A DNA stretch of 44,379 nt from JASLDZ01 sp964244065 (GCA_964244065.1 CAXTHH010000017.1:1-44379), one strand, 5' to 3'; shown: positions 32,848 to 41,284, counted from the stretch's first letter. The notes: generated by a model from the sequence alone, not told the origin. Numbers and translations are program-made.

Positions 32848-32991
32848 CGGAGCGTTGGAAAAAGCGCAGACATCCCGCCCGTGCACAACGCCATCGACGT
32901 CGTGGTGCTGCTCTGCGGCGGCGACAAGAAGTCTCAATCGCGGGACATCGTTGCGGCGAAGGCGATGACGAAGGAACTGGAGGCCTCATGA
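32848..32991 (+). pseudogene. Remnant of a HigB-type toxin (C-terminal part only)
   Basis: An open stretch after the stop at 32845-32847 encodes a tail that matches the end of HigB/RelE-type addiction killers: IDVVVLLCGGDKKSQSRDIV then AAKAMTKELEAS. These toxins normally have about 100 residues; here only about 36 remain, and stop codons at 32821 and 32845 interrupt the frame upstream. No start codon with a binding site is evident. It overlaps the following antitoxin ORF as ATGA, as in an intact module, which strengthens the interpretation of decay. Confidence 0.72.
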
Positions 32992-33236
32992 TCGAAACGC
33001 GCCCCTTCGATCCCGCCCGGTACATCACCACGCGAGAGGCGGCGGCGGCCTATATGGAAGGGGCCCTGAAGGACCGTGACGCCGACGAGATCGTCGATGC
33101 GCTGGACGTCGTCGCACGCGCGCTGGGCTTGAGGGAGCCGGGGCTAACGCGCGAGGCGGAGTTCGAGCAGATCCTAGAGGCGCTCGAGGGGCTTGGCCTC
33201 ACCCTCTCGCTTCAGCCCGCCGCCGCCGCGGCCTGA
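32988..33236 (+). CDS. HigA-type antitoxin-like protein with reduced DNA-binding region
   Basis: This is an 82-residue protein starting inside the stop of the toxin remnant. Its N-terminal half is the addiction-module antidote pattern: FDPARYITTREAAAAYMEGA then LKDRDADEIVDALDVVARA. Full HigA-type antidotes then carry a helix-turn-helix of about 25 residues (typically an I-A-x-x-x-G-L-S-R-E-x-L-Y core). Here this is shortened to LREPGLTREAEFEQILEALE. The last residues (LQPAAAAA) are encoded antisense within the 3' end of rlmN, with which it overlaps by 25 bp. It is probably a relic or a solitary regulator. Confidence 0.7.
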   Translation: MIETRPFDPARYITTREAAAAYMEGALKDRDADEIVDALDVVARALGLREPGLTREAEFEQILEALEGLGLTLSLQPAAAAA

Positions 33237-34381
33237 GGGGCGCGCAGCGCCGACGCCCGCACCTTCTCGCTCTCGCTCTTCAGCTGGCCGCAGGCGGCGA
33301 GGATGTCGCGGCCCCGGGGGGTGCGGATGGGGCTGGCGTAGCCGGCGCGGTTCAACAGCGCGGCGAAGCGCTCGATGGTGGCCCAGTCGGAGCACGCATA
33401 GGGGCTGCCCGGCCAGGGGTTGAACGGGATCAGGTTGATCTTGGCCGGGACGCCCTCGATCAGCTTCACCAGCGCCTTGGCCTCGGCGGGGCTGTCGTTG
33501 ACGCCCTTGAGCATCACGTACTCGAAGGTCACCCTCCGGGCGTTCGACAGGCCGGGATAGGCCCGGACGCCGTCCATCAGGGCGGCGAGGTCGTAGCGCT
33601 TGTTCAGCGGCACCAGCACGTCGCGCAGCGGGTCGTTGGTGGCGTGCAGGCTGATGGCGAGCATGGCCTGCGTGCGCTCGCCCAGCTCGTGCAGCTTGGG
33701 GACCACGCCCGAGGTGGAGACGGTGATCCGCCGGCGCGACAGGCCGATCCCCTCGTTGTCGCTGACGATGTCGATGGCCGCCGCCACGGCGTCCAGATTG
33801 TACAGCGGCTCGCCCATGCCCATGAACACGACGTTGGACAGGCGACGGTCGTCCTTGTCGCTCGGCCACTCCTGCAGGTCGTCGCGGGCGACCTGCACCT
33901 GGGCGACGATCTCGGCCGCGGTGAGGTTGCGCACCAGGGCCTGGGTGCCCGTGTGGCAGAAGGTGCAGTTCAGCGTGCAGCCCACCTGGCTGGAGACGCA
34001 CAGCGCCCCGGCCCGCCCCACGTCGGGGATGTAGACGGTCTCGATCTCGATGCCGGGCGCGGTGCGGATCAGCCACTTGCGCGTGCCGTCGGCCGAGACC
34101 TGCCGCTCCACCACCTCCGGCCGGTCCATCGTGAAGCGCTCGGCGAGCTGCGCCTTCATCTCCTTGGCGATGTCGCTCATCGGCGCGAAGTCGGTCACGC
34201 CGTAGTGGTGGATCCAGCGCCACAGCTGGGTGGCCCGCATCCGCGCCTTCTTCGCGTCCACCACGCCCCCGGCGACAAACGCCGCCTGCAGCTCCGCCCG
34301 CGTCAGGCCGGAGAGGTTCACGCGCGCAGGCTCGACCGGCTGGGCCGGCGCAGGCGCGCGGGTCAGGTCGAGGACGGGCAT
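33212..34381 (-). CDS. rlmN: 23S rRNA (adenine2503-C2) / tRNA (A37-C2) methyltransferase
   Basis: This is a 389-residue radical SAM enzyme if started at the ATG at 34381 (MPVLDLTRAPAPAQPVEPAR), which matches the usual N-terminus; an alternative start at 34390 and a GTG at 34456 are also in frame. The 4Fe-4S cluster motif is CTLNCTFCHTG (Cys135, 139, 142). The methyl-carrying cysteine is in AACGQL near the C-terminus, and LISL-type strands include MLAISLHATND. It methylates A2503 in 23S rRNA, affecting translation fidelity. The 3' end overlaps the degraded antitoxin on the other strand. Confidence 0.95.
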   Translation of the reverse strand: MPVLDLTRAPAPAQPVEPARVNLSGLTRAELQAAFVAGGVVDAKKARMRATQLWRWIHHYGVTDFAPMSDIAKEMKAQLAERFTMDRPEVVERQVSADGTRKWLIRTAPGIEIETVYIPDVGRAGALCVSSQVGCTLNCTFCHTGTQALVRNLTAAEIVAQVQVARDDLQEWPSDKDDRRLSNVVFMGMGEPLYNLDAVAAAIDIVSDNEGIGLSRRRITVSTSGVVPKLHELGERTQAMLAISLHATNDPLRDVLVPLNKRYDLAALMDGVRAYPGLSNARRVTFEYVMLKGVNDSPAEAKALVKLIEGVPAKINLIPFNPWPGSPYACSDWATIERFAALLNRAGYASPIRTPRGRDILAACGQLKSESEKVRASALRAPQAAAAAG

Positions 34382-34524
34382 GGCGTGCATGTGCTGCCGG
34401 GCGATGCGCGGCGCAAGCTGGCGGCTCGCCGCGTCGAACCCGTTGGTAACGGTCACACGCTAGAAGTGTAGGGGCAGGCGCCTCGGCGCGGGCTGGTCGC
34501 TCCACCGCCTGCCTTGAGGATTTC

Positions 34525-35832
34525 ATGGCGACGCTTACCGTAGGCTTGGCCGGCGCCTTCGACATCGGCACGCTCAAGCTGACCAACCCGTCGCTCGGCC
34601 CGGCCGTGCTGGTGACGCCCGACCGCGTGGTGTTCGACTATGGCGGGGGCGATCAGAACGAGTTCCGGGGCGTGGGCCTGGCCTACACCGCCGGCGTGGG
34701 CTTCACCGGGGGAACGATCACCGGCCTGCACACCGTGCGCTCCTTCGGCGCCTCGGTGGAGGTCACGGGCGCGTCTGTGCCGGCGGTCGCGCTGCAGACG
34801 CTGATCGGCGCGGCCAACGAGCCGGCGGCGTTGGACCTCTTCTTCGGTGGGAACGACGTCTTCAACGGCGGCGCCTTCACCGACAAGGTGCGCATGGGCG
34901 CCGGCGACGACCTGCTGCGCGGAGAAGGCGGCGACGATACGCTGGACGGCGGCGCCGGCGTCGACACGCTGATCCTGGGCGGGGCTCGCGCCGACTACCT
35001 CATCACGCACAATCTGACGGCCAACACCTACATCGTCAAAGACCTGCGAGCGCAGGCGCCGGACGGGACCGACACCGTCCTGAACGTCGAGCTGGTGCGC
35101 TTCTCCGATCACACCGGCCAGTTCATGTCTACCGTCGCCAGCACGCTGCTGGACGTGTTCGGCCGCGTGTTGCGGGTGGACCCGCGCTTCGGGCCCTATC
35201 TGCCCACCTACACCGCCATGGTGTCGGCCGCCGAGGGCGGCGCGCTGACAGTGGATCAGGCGGTGAAGCAGATCATCCAGCTGGCCGACAGCACCACCTC
35301 CGTGGCGAGCCTGTCGTATCAATTCTTCCTGGGCCACAGCCCCACCGCGGCGGGGTTGGACTACCTCGTCTCGCCCACGGGGCCGAACGCCAACAACCTG
35401 CTCTCGCCCTATTATCAGGGCTTCAATCTCGAGAACCGCTACATCAACTTCGCCGTGAATCTGGGGAAGTTGGGCGAGGGGGCGACCGCCTTCAGCGCCA
35501 AGTACGGCTCGCTGTCGCTGTTGGACGCCACGAAGACGGCCTACAAGGCGATCTTCGGCGTGACCGCCACAGACGCCAAGGCGCACGACATCATCGACTC
35601 GCGCGCTGACTACTTCGCCTCCTACGGCGGGGATGGCACGGAGGGGCTGGGCACGAAGGCGGCCATGGTCGGCTGGCTGCTCGGCGAGGCCGCCAAGGCC
35701 GACACCGGCGTGCTGCAGCTGTCCAACCTCTACTACCTGACCGACCTCGCCTCCGGCGGCTCCACGGGCGCGGTCAACATCGTCGGCGCATACGGCGGCT
35801 ACGTGAACGGGACCTTCGGCGCCTTCGGCTGA
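34525..35832 (+). CDS. RTX-type calcium-binding protein, probable type I secretion substrate
   Basis: This is a 435-residue protein without a signal peptide. Glycine/aspartate-rich RTX nonapeptides lie at about 125-150 (RMGAGDDLLRGEGGDDTL then DGGAGVDTLIL), which bind calcium after export. The N-terminal part (1-120) is beta-rich. The large C-terminal region (about 200-430) is mostly helical with LDVFGRVLRVDPRFGPYLPT, then YQFFLGHSPTAAGLDYLVSP and YYQGFNLENRYINFAVNLGK, a pattern seen in large secreted proteins of Caulobacter relatives (DUF4214-like regions). The far C-terminus (YGGYVNGTFGAFG) is consistent with a type I export signal. No ABC/MFP exporter genes are adjacent. It carries more T and A at third positions than nearby genes. 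Confidence 0.8.
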   Translation: MATLTVGLAGAFDIGTLKLTNPSLGPAVLVTPDRVVFDYGGGDQNEFRGVGLAYTAGVGFTGGTITGLHTVRSFGASVEVTGASVPAVALQTLIGAANEPAALDLFFGGNDVFNGGAFTDKVRMGAGDDLLRGEGGDDTLDGGAGVDTLILGGARADYLITHNLTANTYIVKDLRAQAPDGTDTVLNVELVRFSDHTGQFMSTVASTLLDVFGRVLRVDPRFGPYLPTYTAMVSAAEGGALTVDQAVKQIIQLADSTTSVASLSYQFFLGHSPTAAGLDYLVSPTGPNANNLLSPYYQGFNLENRYINFAVNLGKLGEGATAFSAKYGSLSLLDATKTAYKAIFGVTATDAKAHDIIDSRADYFASYGGDGTEGLGTKAAMVGWLLGEAAKADTGVLQLSNLYYLTDLASGGSTGAVNIVGAYGGYVNGTFGAFG

Positions 35833-35860
35833 CCGGGGGAGAGGCGACCGGGTCCGCGCG

Positions 35861-36808
35861 TCAGATCGCGCCGAAGGCCCAGGCCAGGACGCTCTTCTGG
35901 GCGTGGATGCGGTTCTCCGCCTCCTGCCACACGCGGGAGCGGGGGCCGTCGATCACGCTGTCGGTGACCTCCTCGCCGCGGTGGGCGGGCAGGCAGTGGA
36001 GGAAGACGGCGTCCGCGTCCGCGCGGTCCATCAGCGCGTCGTCGACCTGGAACGGCTCGAACGCCTCCAGCCGGCGATCGTGGTCGGCGTCGCCCATGCT
36101 GACCCAGGTGTCCGTGATCACCGCCGCGGCGCCCTCGACGGCCTCCACCTTGTCGTGGCCGATCGCCACCCGGGCGCCGGCGTCGACGCGCGCCAGGTCC
36201 ATCAGGTCGGGATGGTAGTCCGCCGGGCAGGCGATGCGCAGGTCGAAACCGAAGCGGCCGGCGGCGTGGATCAGCGAGGCGCAGACGTTGTTGCCGTCGC
36301 CCACCCAGGCCACCGTCTTGCCCTCGCAGCCCTCGCCCCAGGCCTCCTCGAGCGTGAGCAGGTCGGCCAGGATCTGGCAGGGGTGGCTGCGGTCGGTCAG
36401 GCCGTTGATGACCGGCACGGCGGAGAGCTGGGAGAAGCGCTCCACGTCGTCGTGGCTCTTGGCGCGGATCATCACCGCGTCGACCATGCGGCTGAGCACC
36501 CGCGCGGTGTCCTCCACCGGCTCGCCGCGGCCCAGCTGCATGTCGCCGGCGTTGGAAATGATGGAGGCGCCGCCGAGCTGGCGGATCGCCGCGTCGAACG
36601 AGAAGCGCGTGCGCGTCGAATGCTTCTCGAAGATCATCGCCAGCACCCGGTCGCGGGCGGGGGCGTCGTCGTCCACCGCGCCCATGGGCCGGCCGGCGCG
36701 CGCAGCCTTGCGGCGGTGCGCGTCGTCCAGGATCGCCCGCAGCGTCGGCGCGTCCAGCCGCCAGAGGTCGAGGAAGTGCCTCGGCGCGTCCGGGGCCGCC
36801 CTGCTCAC
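35861..36808 (-). CDS. argF: Ornithine carbamoyltransferase
   Basis: This is a 315-residue enzyme with the carbamoyl-phosphate loop STRTRFSF (64-71), HPCQILADLLTL and the C-terminal HCLPAHRGEEV signature for ornithine binding. The GTG start at 36808 overlaps the argD stop (GTGA). It makes citrulline from ornithine and carbamoyl phosphate in arginine synthesis. It is immediately downstream of argD in the same operon. Confidence 0.96.
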   Translation of the reverse strand: MSRAAPDAPRHFLDLWRLDAPTLRAILDDAHRRKAARAGRPMGAVDDDAPARDRVLAMIFEKHSTRTRFSFDAAIRQLGGASIISNAGDMQLGRGEPVEDTARVLSRMVDAVMIRAKSHDDVERFSQLSAVPVINGLTDRSHPCQILADLLTLEEAWGEGCEGKTVAWVGDGNNVCASLIHAAGRFGFDLRIACPADYHPDLMDLARVDAGARVAIGHDKVEAVEGAAAVITDTWVSMGDADHDRRLEAFEPFQVDDALMDRADADAVFLHCLPAHRGEEVTDSVIDGPRSRVWQEAENRIHAQKSVLAWAFGAI

Positions 36809-38046
36809 GCCGCCACGCCCTGCGCCGCCGCCGCGGCCTCCGCCCGGGCGCGCTCGCAGCACTGCTCGAGCTTGCCGACCGCCTGGCGCACCTCGTCCTG
36901 GCTGATCACCAGCGGGGGGAGCAGGCGCACGCAGTTGTCGCCGCCTCCCGCGATCAGCAGCCCCGCCTCCCGCGCCCAGCCCATGAAGGCGCGGTTGTTG
37001 GGCGCGAGCTTCAGCCCGATCAGCAGCCCCTTGCCCCGGATGTCGACCACCACGTCGGGGAAGCGCGACTTCAGCCCCTCCAGCTGCTGCGTGAAGTAGC
37101 CCGACACGTCGCGCACGTGCTGCAGCAGCCCGGGGTCGCTCAGGAGCTCGACGCACTTGCGCGCCACCGCCATGGCCAGCGGCCCGCCGCCGTAGGTGGA
37201 CCCGTGGGCGCCCACCGTCATGCCCTTGGCCGCCTCCGCGGTGGCCAGGCATGCGCCGACGGGAAAGCCGTTCCCCAGCGCCTTGGCGACGGCCATCACG
37301 TCCGGCGCCGCATCGCGCGCCCATTCGTGCGCGAACAGCTTGCCGGTGCGTCCCAGCCCGCACTGCACCTCGTCGTAGATCAGGAGCAGGCCGTGCGCGT
37401 CGCACAGTTCGCGCAGGCCGCGCAGGCACACGTCCGGCACCGCGCGCGCGCCGCCCTCGCCCTGCACGGGCTCCACCAGGATGGCGGCGGCGGTGGGCGC
37501 GGCGGCGGCCGCCTTGAGCGCGTCGTGGTCGCCGAAGGCGAGGTTCACGTACCCCGGCAGGCGCGGGCCGAAGCCGTCGCAGTAGCCCGGGTTCCCGGCG
37601 GCGTTGATGGTGGCGTAGGTGCGGCCGTGGAACGCGCCGTCGAAGCCGATCACGTCGATCCGTTCCGGCTGGCCGTTGGCGCTGTGGAACTTGCGCGCGG
37701 TCTTCAGCGCGCACTCGAGCGCCTCGGCGCCCGAGTTGGTGAAGAAGGCCACGTCCAGGCCGCTGAGCTCGGCCAGGCGCGCCGCCAGCGCCTCCTGGTC
37801 GGGGATGCGGAAGATGTTGGAGGTGTGCCAGACGCGATCGGCGGCCGCCTTCACCGTCTCCACCACCGCCGGGTGGCTGTGGCCGAGGCCGGTGACGGCG
37901 ATGCCCGCCAGGCAGTCGAGGTACTCGACCCCGTCCTCGGTGAACAGGCGCACGCCCTCGCCTCGCACGAAGCTGAGCGGCGCGCGGTTGTACACGCCCA
38001 TGAGGTGGTCGGCGGAAGCTTGGGCCTGAGCCCGCGGAGCGTCCAT
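36805..38046 (-). CDS. argD: Acetylornithine aminotransferase
   Basis: This is a 413-residue class-III aminotransferase. Landmarks are FTNSGAEALECALKTARKFH (PLP phosphate region), LLLIYDEVQCGLGRTGK (Asp that contacts the pyridine nitrogen) and VMAVAKALGNGFPVGA, with the Schiff-base Lys present. It supplies N-acetylornithine and can also act in lysine synthesis. The start at 38046 follows GGGGGT. A hairpin with a T-tract lies just upstream (38061-38098) and may act as terminator or attenuator. Confidence 0.95.
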   Translation of the reverse strand: MDAPRAQAQASADHLMGVYNRAPLSFVRGEGVRLFTEDGVEYLDCLAGIAVTGLGHSHPAVVETVKAAADRVWHTSNIFRIPDQEALAARLAELSGLDVAFFTNSGAEALECALKTARKFHSANGQPERIDVIGFDGAFHGRTYATINAAGNPGYCDGFGPRLPGYVNLAFGDHDALKAAAAAPTAAAILVEPVQGEGGARAVPDVCLRGLRELCDAHGLLLIYDEVQCGLGRTGKLFAHEWARDAAPDVMAVAKALGNGFPVGACLATAEAAKGMTVGAHGSTYGGGPLAMAVARKCVELLSDPGLLQHVRDVSGYFTQQLEGLKSRFPDVVVDIRGKGLLIGLKLAPNNRAFMGWAREAGLLIAGGGDNCVRLLPPLVISQDEVRQAVGKLEQCCERARAEAAAAAQGVAA

Positions 38047-38060
38047 CTGGCGGGACCCCC

Positions 38061-38098
38061 AAAAAGAACGTCCCCGAAACGCCTCTCGCGCCGGGGAC
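38061..38098 (-). terminator. Hairpin with T-tract in the argD leader
   Basis: Read on the minus strand, GTCCCCG (38098-38092) pairs with CGGGGAC (38076-38070) around a 15-nt loop and is followed by GTTCTTTTT (38069-38061). That is the form of an intrinsic terminator, rare in this GC-rich DNA. The T-tract ends 15 bp before the argD start codon, so the hairpin either ends the transcript of the upstream gene (aminotransferase-like protein) or attenuates argDF. Confidence 0.55.
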
Positions 38099-38150
38099 CG
38101 GAGCGCGCGCTTACGCGCGACGTGCGCGCGAAGTCAAGGTCCGCCGGGGT

Positions 38151-39161
38151 TCAGGCGGCCACGGCCACGGCCTCTGGCGCGGCGGCCACCACGGCGAGGG
38201 CGGCGGCGCAGGCGTCCAGCAGCGCTCCGACCTCCGCATCCTCGTGGCGGTAGCTCACCGCCAGCGCGCCCGGCGCGTGCACCCCGCGGGCGGCGAGCTG
38301 GGCGACGAGGCGGCGGGCCAGGCGCGGGTCGCCCACGGGCTCCAGCCCGATCCAGGTGGGGTCGCCGGCGACGCGCAGCACGCCCCCGAGGCCGGCGGAG
38401 GCGACGATCGACTCCAGCACCGCCTGCAGCTCGGCCCCGCGCACGGCCAGGTGCAGCGCCACGGGCTCCCGGGCGAAGCGGGCCAGGGCGGCGTCGGCGG
38501 CGGCCAGGGCGGCGGGGGCGGCGGGCGGGGTTTCGGGAAGGTGTCGCAGCAGCTCGGCCGCCCCGGTCAGCGCGCCGAGCGGGCGTCCGTTGGCGATCGC
38601 CGGGCCCCACATGGCGAGGTCGGCGCGCACGCCCGCCTGCCGCTGCGCCCCGCCCTCGCCACGGCGAGGCCCGGCCAGCCGCTCGTCCAGCACCAGCAGG
38701 GCGCCCGCGGCGTCGGCCGCGGCGCGCAGGGAGGCGGTCAGCGTCTCGGGCGGGGCGATCACGGCGGCCACGTCGCACCCGAGCCGCGGCGGCGGCGCTC
38801 CGACGGGCAGGAGCACGACCTCCGTCCGGTCGGTGGCGCGCACGGCCAGCGCCACCGCGGCGTCCAGCGCCGCCTCCGGAGAGGCGAGGAAGCGCGCCGC
38901 GTCCGCGCCCGGTAGGGGGGCGAGCAGGCGCGCGGCGGCCCGCGCCTCGGCGTCGGGCGGGGGGCAGGCGGCGGCGGCCTCAACCCGCGGGTCGGCGTGG
39001 CCCAGCGGCGCGGCGCCCGACATGTCCAGCCAGCGGCGGGCGTGGCGATCCCACAGGTGCGCGCCGAGCGCCTCCGAGGCCCAGGAGGGCGCGAGGCCGG
39101 GCGGCGGCCGGCGGGCGGCGGCGGGAACGGCCCTCACGGCGGAAGCGGCTACGGCCTGCAT
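38151..39161 (-). CDS. Class-III aminotransferase-like protein lacking the PLP lysine
   Basis: This is a 336-residue protein starting at the ATG at 39161 behind GGGAGAG. It resembles class-III aminotransferases (glutamate-1-semialdehyde aminomutase and ArgD type): LWDRHARRWLDMSGAAPLGH (37-56), LLVLDERLAG (155-164, the Asp-Glu that binds the cofactor ring) and RADLAMWGPAIANGRPLGAL (179-198). In the last motif the invariant Schiff-base Lys of G-K-x-x-x-N-G is Pro187. It is about 80 residues shorter than ArgD, chiefly in the large domain. A catalytic aminotransferase seems excluded; a binding or regulatory role is possible. It is next to argD and is probably divergent in descent from it. It is unusually Ala/Pro-rich and has not acquired stops. 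Confidence 0.72.
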   Translation of the reverse strand: MQAVAASAVRAVPAAARRPPPGLAPSWASEALGAHLWDRHARRWLDMSGAAPLGHADPRVEAAAACPPPDAEARAAARLLAPLPGADAARFLASPEAALDAAVALAVRATDRTEVVLLPVGAPPPRLGCDVAAVIAPPETLTASLRAAADAAGALLVLDERLAGPRRGEGGAQRQAGVRADLAMWGPAIANGRPLGALTGAAELLRHLPETPPAAPAALAAADAALARFAREPVALHLAVRGAELQAVLESIVASAGLGGVLRVAGDPTWIGLEPVGDPRLARRLVAQLAARGVHAPGALAVSYRHEDAEVGALLDACAAALAVVAAAPEAVAVAA

Positions 39162-39246
39162 GGCGCTCTCCCGTCGTGGTGAACCCGGCGTCAACCCTGC
39201 GCTCCGGAGCTTGACGAAGCGCTAAGCGCCGGCCCTAACCGCGCCC

Positions 39247-40236
39247 ATGGCCTACGACGACGCCGCGTCCCCGCTTGCGCCTCCGACCCGCGCGGAGATC
39301 GAGGCGCTGTTCGCCCTGCCGCTCACCGAGCTCGTGTTCCGCGCCGCCGCCGTGCACCGGGCGCACTTCGACCCGGCGGAGGTGCAGCTGAGCCGGCTGC
39401 TCTCCATCAAGACCGGCGGTTGCGCGGAGAACTGCGGCTACTGCAGCCAGTCCGCCCATTTCGACACGGGTCTGAAGGCCAGCCGCCTGATGGAGCCCGA
39501 GGCCGTGCTGGCGGAGGCGGCGCGCGCCAAGGCGGAGGGCGCCGGCCGCTTCTGCATGGGCGCCGCCTGGCGCGAGCTGAAGGACCGCGACCTGCCCAAG
39601 CTGGAGGCCATGATCTCCGGCGTGAAGGCCATGGGGCTGGAGACCTGCGCCACCCTGGGCATGCTCGACCGGGAGCAGGCGGACCGGCTCTCGGCGGCGG
39701 GCCTGGACTTCTACAACCACAACCTGGACACCGCGCCCGAGGACTACGCGCGGATCGTCACCACCCGCACCTACGCCGACCGGCTGGACACGCTGGAGCA
39801 CGTGCGCGCCGCGGGCATGAGAACCTGCTGCGGCGGCATCGTCGGGATGGGCGAGACACGGGAGGTCCGGGCCGGGCTGATCGCCGCCCTGGCCGCCCTG
39901 CCGTCGCCGCCGCAGAGCGTGCCCATCAACGCCCTGGTGCCGATCGCCGGCACGCCGCTGGGCGACGCGGCCCTGGCCGACACGCCGTTCGACCCGCTGG
40001 AGTTCGTGCGCACCGTGGCGGCGGCGCGGATCGCCATGCCGCGCTCCGCCGTGCGCATCGCCGCCGGCCGCGAGGCGATGAGCCGCGAGACGCAGGCCCT
40101 GTGCTTCCTGGCGGGCGCCAACTCGATCTTCATCGGCGGCAAGCTCCTGACCACGCCCCTGCCCGGCGAGAGCCGGGACGCGGCCCTGTTCCGCGACCTG
40201 GGCCTGAGGCCCGTGCAGGACCTGCGGTCGGCCTAG
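39247..40236 (+). CDS. bioB: Biotin synthase
   Basis: This is a 329-residue radical SAM enzyme with the cluster motif CAENCGYCSQSAHF (Cys59, 63, 66), GRFCMGAAWRE, GLDFYNHNLDTAPEDY and TCCGGIVGMGETREVR, all standard BioB segments. It inserts sulfur into dethiobiotin to make biotin. It is divergent from the aminotransferase-like gene; no other bio genes are in the window. Confidence 0.96.
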   Translation: MAYDDAASPLAPPTRAEIEALFALPLTELVFRAAAVHRAHFDPAEVQLSRLLSIKTGGCAENCGYCSQSAHFDTGLKASRLMEPEAVLAEAARAKAEGAGRFCMGAAWRELKDRDLPKLEAMISGVKAMGLETCATLGMLDREQADRLSAAGLDFYNHNLDTAPEDYARIVTTRTYADRLDTLEHVRAAGMRTCCGGIVGMGETREVRAGLIAALAALPSPPQSVPINALVPIAGTPLGDAALADTPFDPLEFVRTVAAARIAMPRSAVRIAAGREAMSRETQALCFLAGANSIFIGGKLLTTPLPGESRDAALFRDLGLRPVQDLRSA

Positions 40237-40239
40237 ATG

Positions 40240-40402
40240 CACCTTCCTCCCCATGCTGCGCATGGGGAGGTGGCCCGAAGGGCCGGAGGGGCCGCGCGAT
40301 AGCGCGGAACACGCGTCCGCGCGGTGTTCCGTCCGGCTGCGCCGGCCGGCCCCCTCCCCCCTCCGGGGTACTCCCCCATCTGCGATGGGGGAGAGGAGGG
40401 CG
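40240..40402. repeat. Composite palindromic repeat upstream of hsp20 (type C)
   Basis: The outer arms read ttcctccccatgctgcgcat then ggggagg (about 40243-40271) and tcccccatctgcgatggggg then agagga (about 40373-40397). Inside, ggcccgaagggcc, cgcgcgatagcgcg and the pair cggaacac/gtgttccg form further stems. The elements are thus nested stem-loops separated from bioB by a few bases. They occupy most of the 274-bp gap before hsp20. Confidence 0.7.
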
Positions 40403-40510
40403 GCTTGCGCTGACCCGCATGGAACGCCACCTCAGCCTCACGCCGGTCCCGTCGCCGCAAGGGGCGGAGCCCGGCCCGATCAGTCGCTTCCCGCGAGGGC
40501 TGAAGACCGC

Positions 40511-40936
40511 ATGACGACGACCCGCACCCTGGTGTTCGACAGCCCGCTGCTGCTTGGCTTCGAGCATACCCGCGCCCTGCTGGAGCGCGCCAGCAAGGCG
40601 GCGGACGGCTACCCGCCCTACAATGTGGAGCAGCTGGACGACGGCGGCGTGCGCATCAGCCTGGCCGTGGCCGGCTTCTCCGCCGACCAGCTCGCCATCG
40701 AGGTGCAGGCCAACCAGCTCGTGGTGGCCGGCCGGCGCGAGGGCGACGACGCCAAGCCGGACGGCGCCTACCTGCACCGGGGCATCGCCGCCCGCGGCTT
40801 CCAGCGCGCCTTCGTCCTGGCGGACGGGATGGAGGTGGCCGAGGCGGTGCTGGAGCACGGCCTGCTGCACGTCACCGTCCTTCGGCCCGAGCCCCAGCGC
40901 CTGATCAAGCGCATCCCCATCCGCACGGCCGGCTGA
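40511..40936 (+). CDS. Small heat-shock protein, Hsp20 family
   Basis: This is a 141-residue protein with the alpha-crystallin-like domain at about 36-130: PPYNVEQLDDGGVRISLAVA, GFSADQLAIEVQANQLVVAG, YLHRGIAARGFQRAFVLADG and LLHVTVLRPE. The IbpA-type N-terminus (TLVFDSPLLLGFEHTRALLE) and a C-terminal Ile-x-Ile near IKRIPIRT are present. It would bind unfolding proteins during stress. The ATG at 40511 has no obvious Shine-Dalgarno. It is followed by a DUF1150 gene, a pairing common in alphaproteobacteria. Confidence 0.92.
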   Translation: MTTTRTLVFDSPLLLGFEHTRALLERASKAADGYPPYNVEQLDDGGVRISLAVAGFSADQLAIEVQANQLVVAGRREGDDAKPDGAYLHRGIAARGFQRAFVLADGMEVAEAVLEHGLLHVTVLRPEPQRLIKRIPIRTAG

Positions 40937-40987
40937 ACCCTCGGCCGCTTCGCGGATTTGCCATCTAACGAAAGGAGGACCGCGGTC

Positions 40988-41245
40988 ATGATGACGCGAT
41001 CCCTCGACACCAAGACCTTCGCCGAACTCGGCGGGCCCGACCTCGTCTACGTGCGCTCGGTCACCGCGGCCGAGATCATGGCCGACGCCCCGGCGGGCAC
41101 GGTCGAGAGCTTCGGCGTGCCGCCCGAGCAGACGCTGTTCGCCCTGCACCGCGCCGACGGCGAGCGCCTGGCCGTGCTCGCCGACCGCGACAGCGCCTTC
41201 GCCGCCGCCCTCGCGCACGAGCTCGCGCCGGTGAGCGTGCACTAG
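40988..41245 (+). CDS. DUF1150 family protein
   Basis: This is an 85-residue protein. The ATG at 40988 is chosen because AAAGGAGG lies at 40975-40982 region upstream. The content fits DUF1150: FAELGGPDLVYVRSVTAAEI, TLFALHRADGERLAVLADRD, SAFAAALAHELAPVSVH. DUF1150 proteins follow hsp20 in many alphaproteobacteria and may work with it, but the function is not known. Confidence 0.88.
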   Translation: MMTRSLDTKTFAELGGPDLVYVRSVTAAEIMADAPAGTVESFGVPPEQTLFALHRADGERLAVLADRDSAFAAALAHELAPVSVH

Positions 41246-41284
41246 GAACGCTTCGGTGACGGGTCGGGCCGCAGGGTCCGGCCC

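Noticed and set aside
35861..38062. A single 733-codon frame covering argF and antisense-frame argD
   Set aside because: argF starts at the GTG overlapping the argD stop; the upstream half is argD read in the wrong frame.
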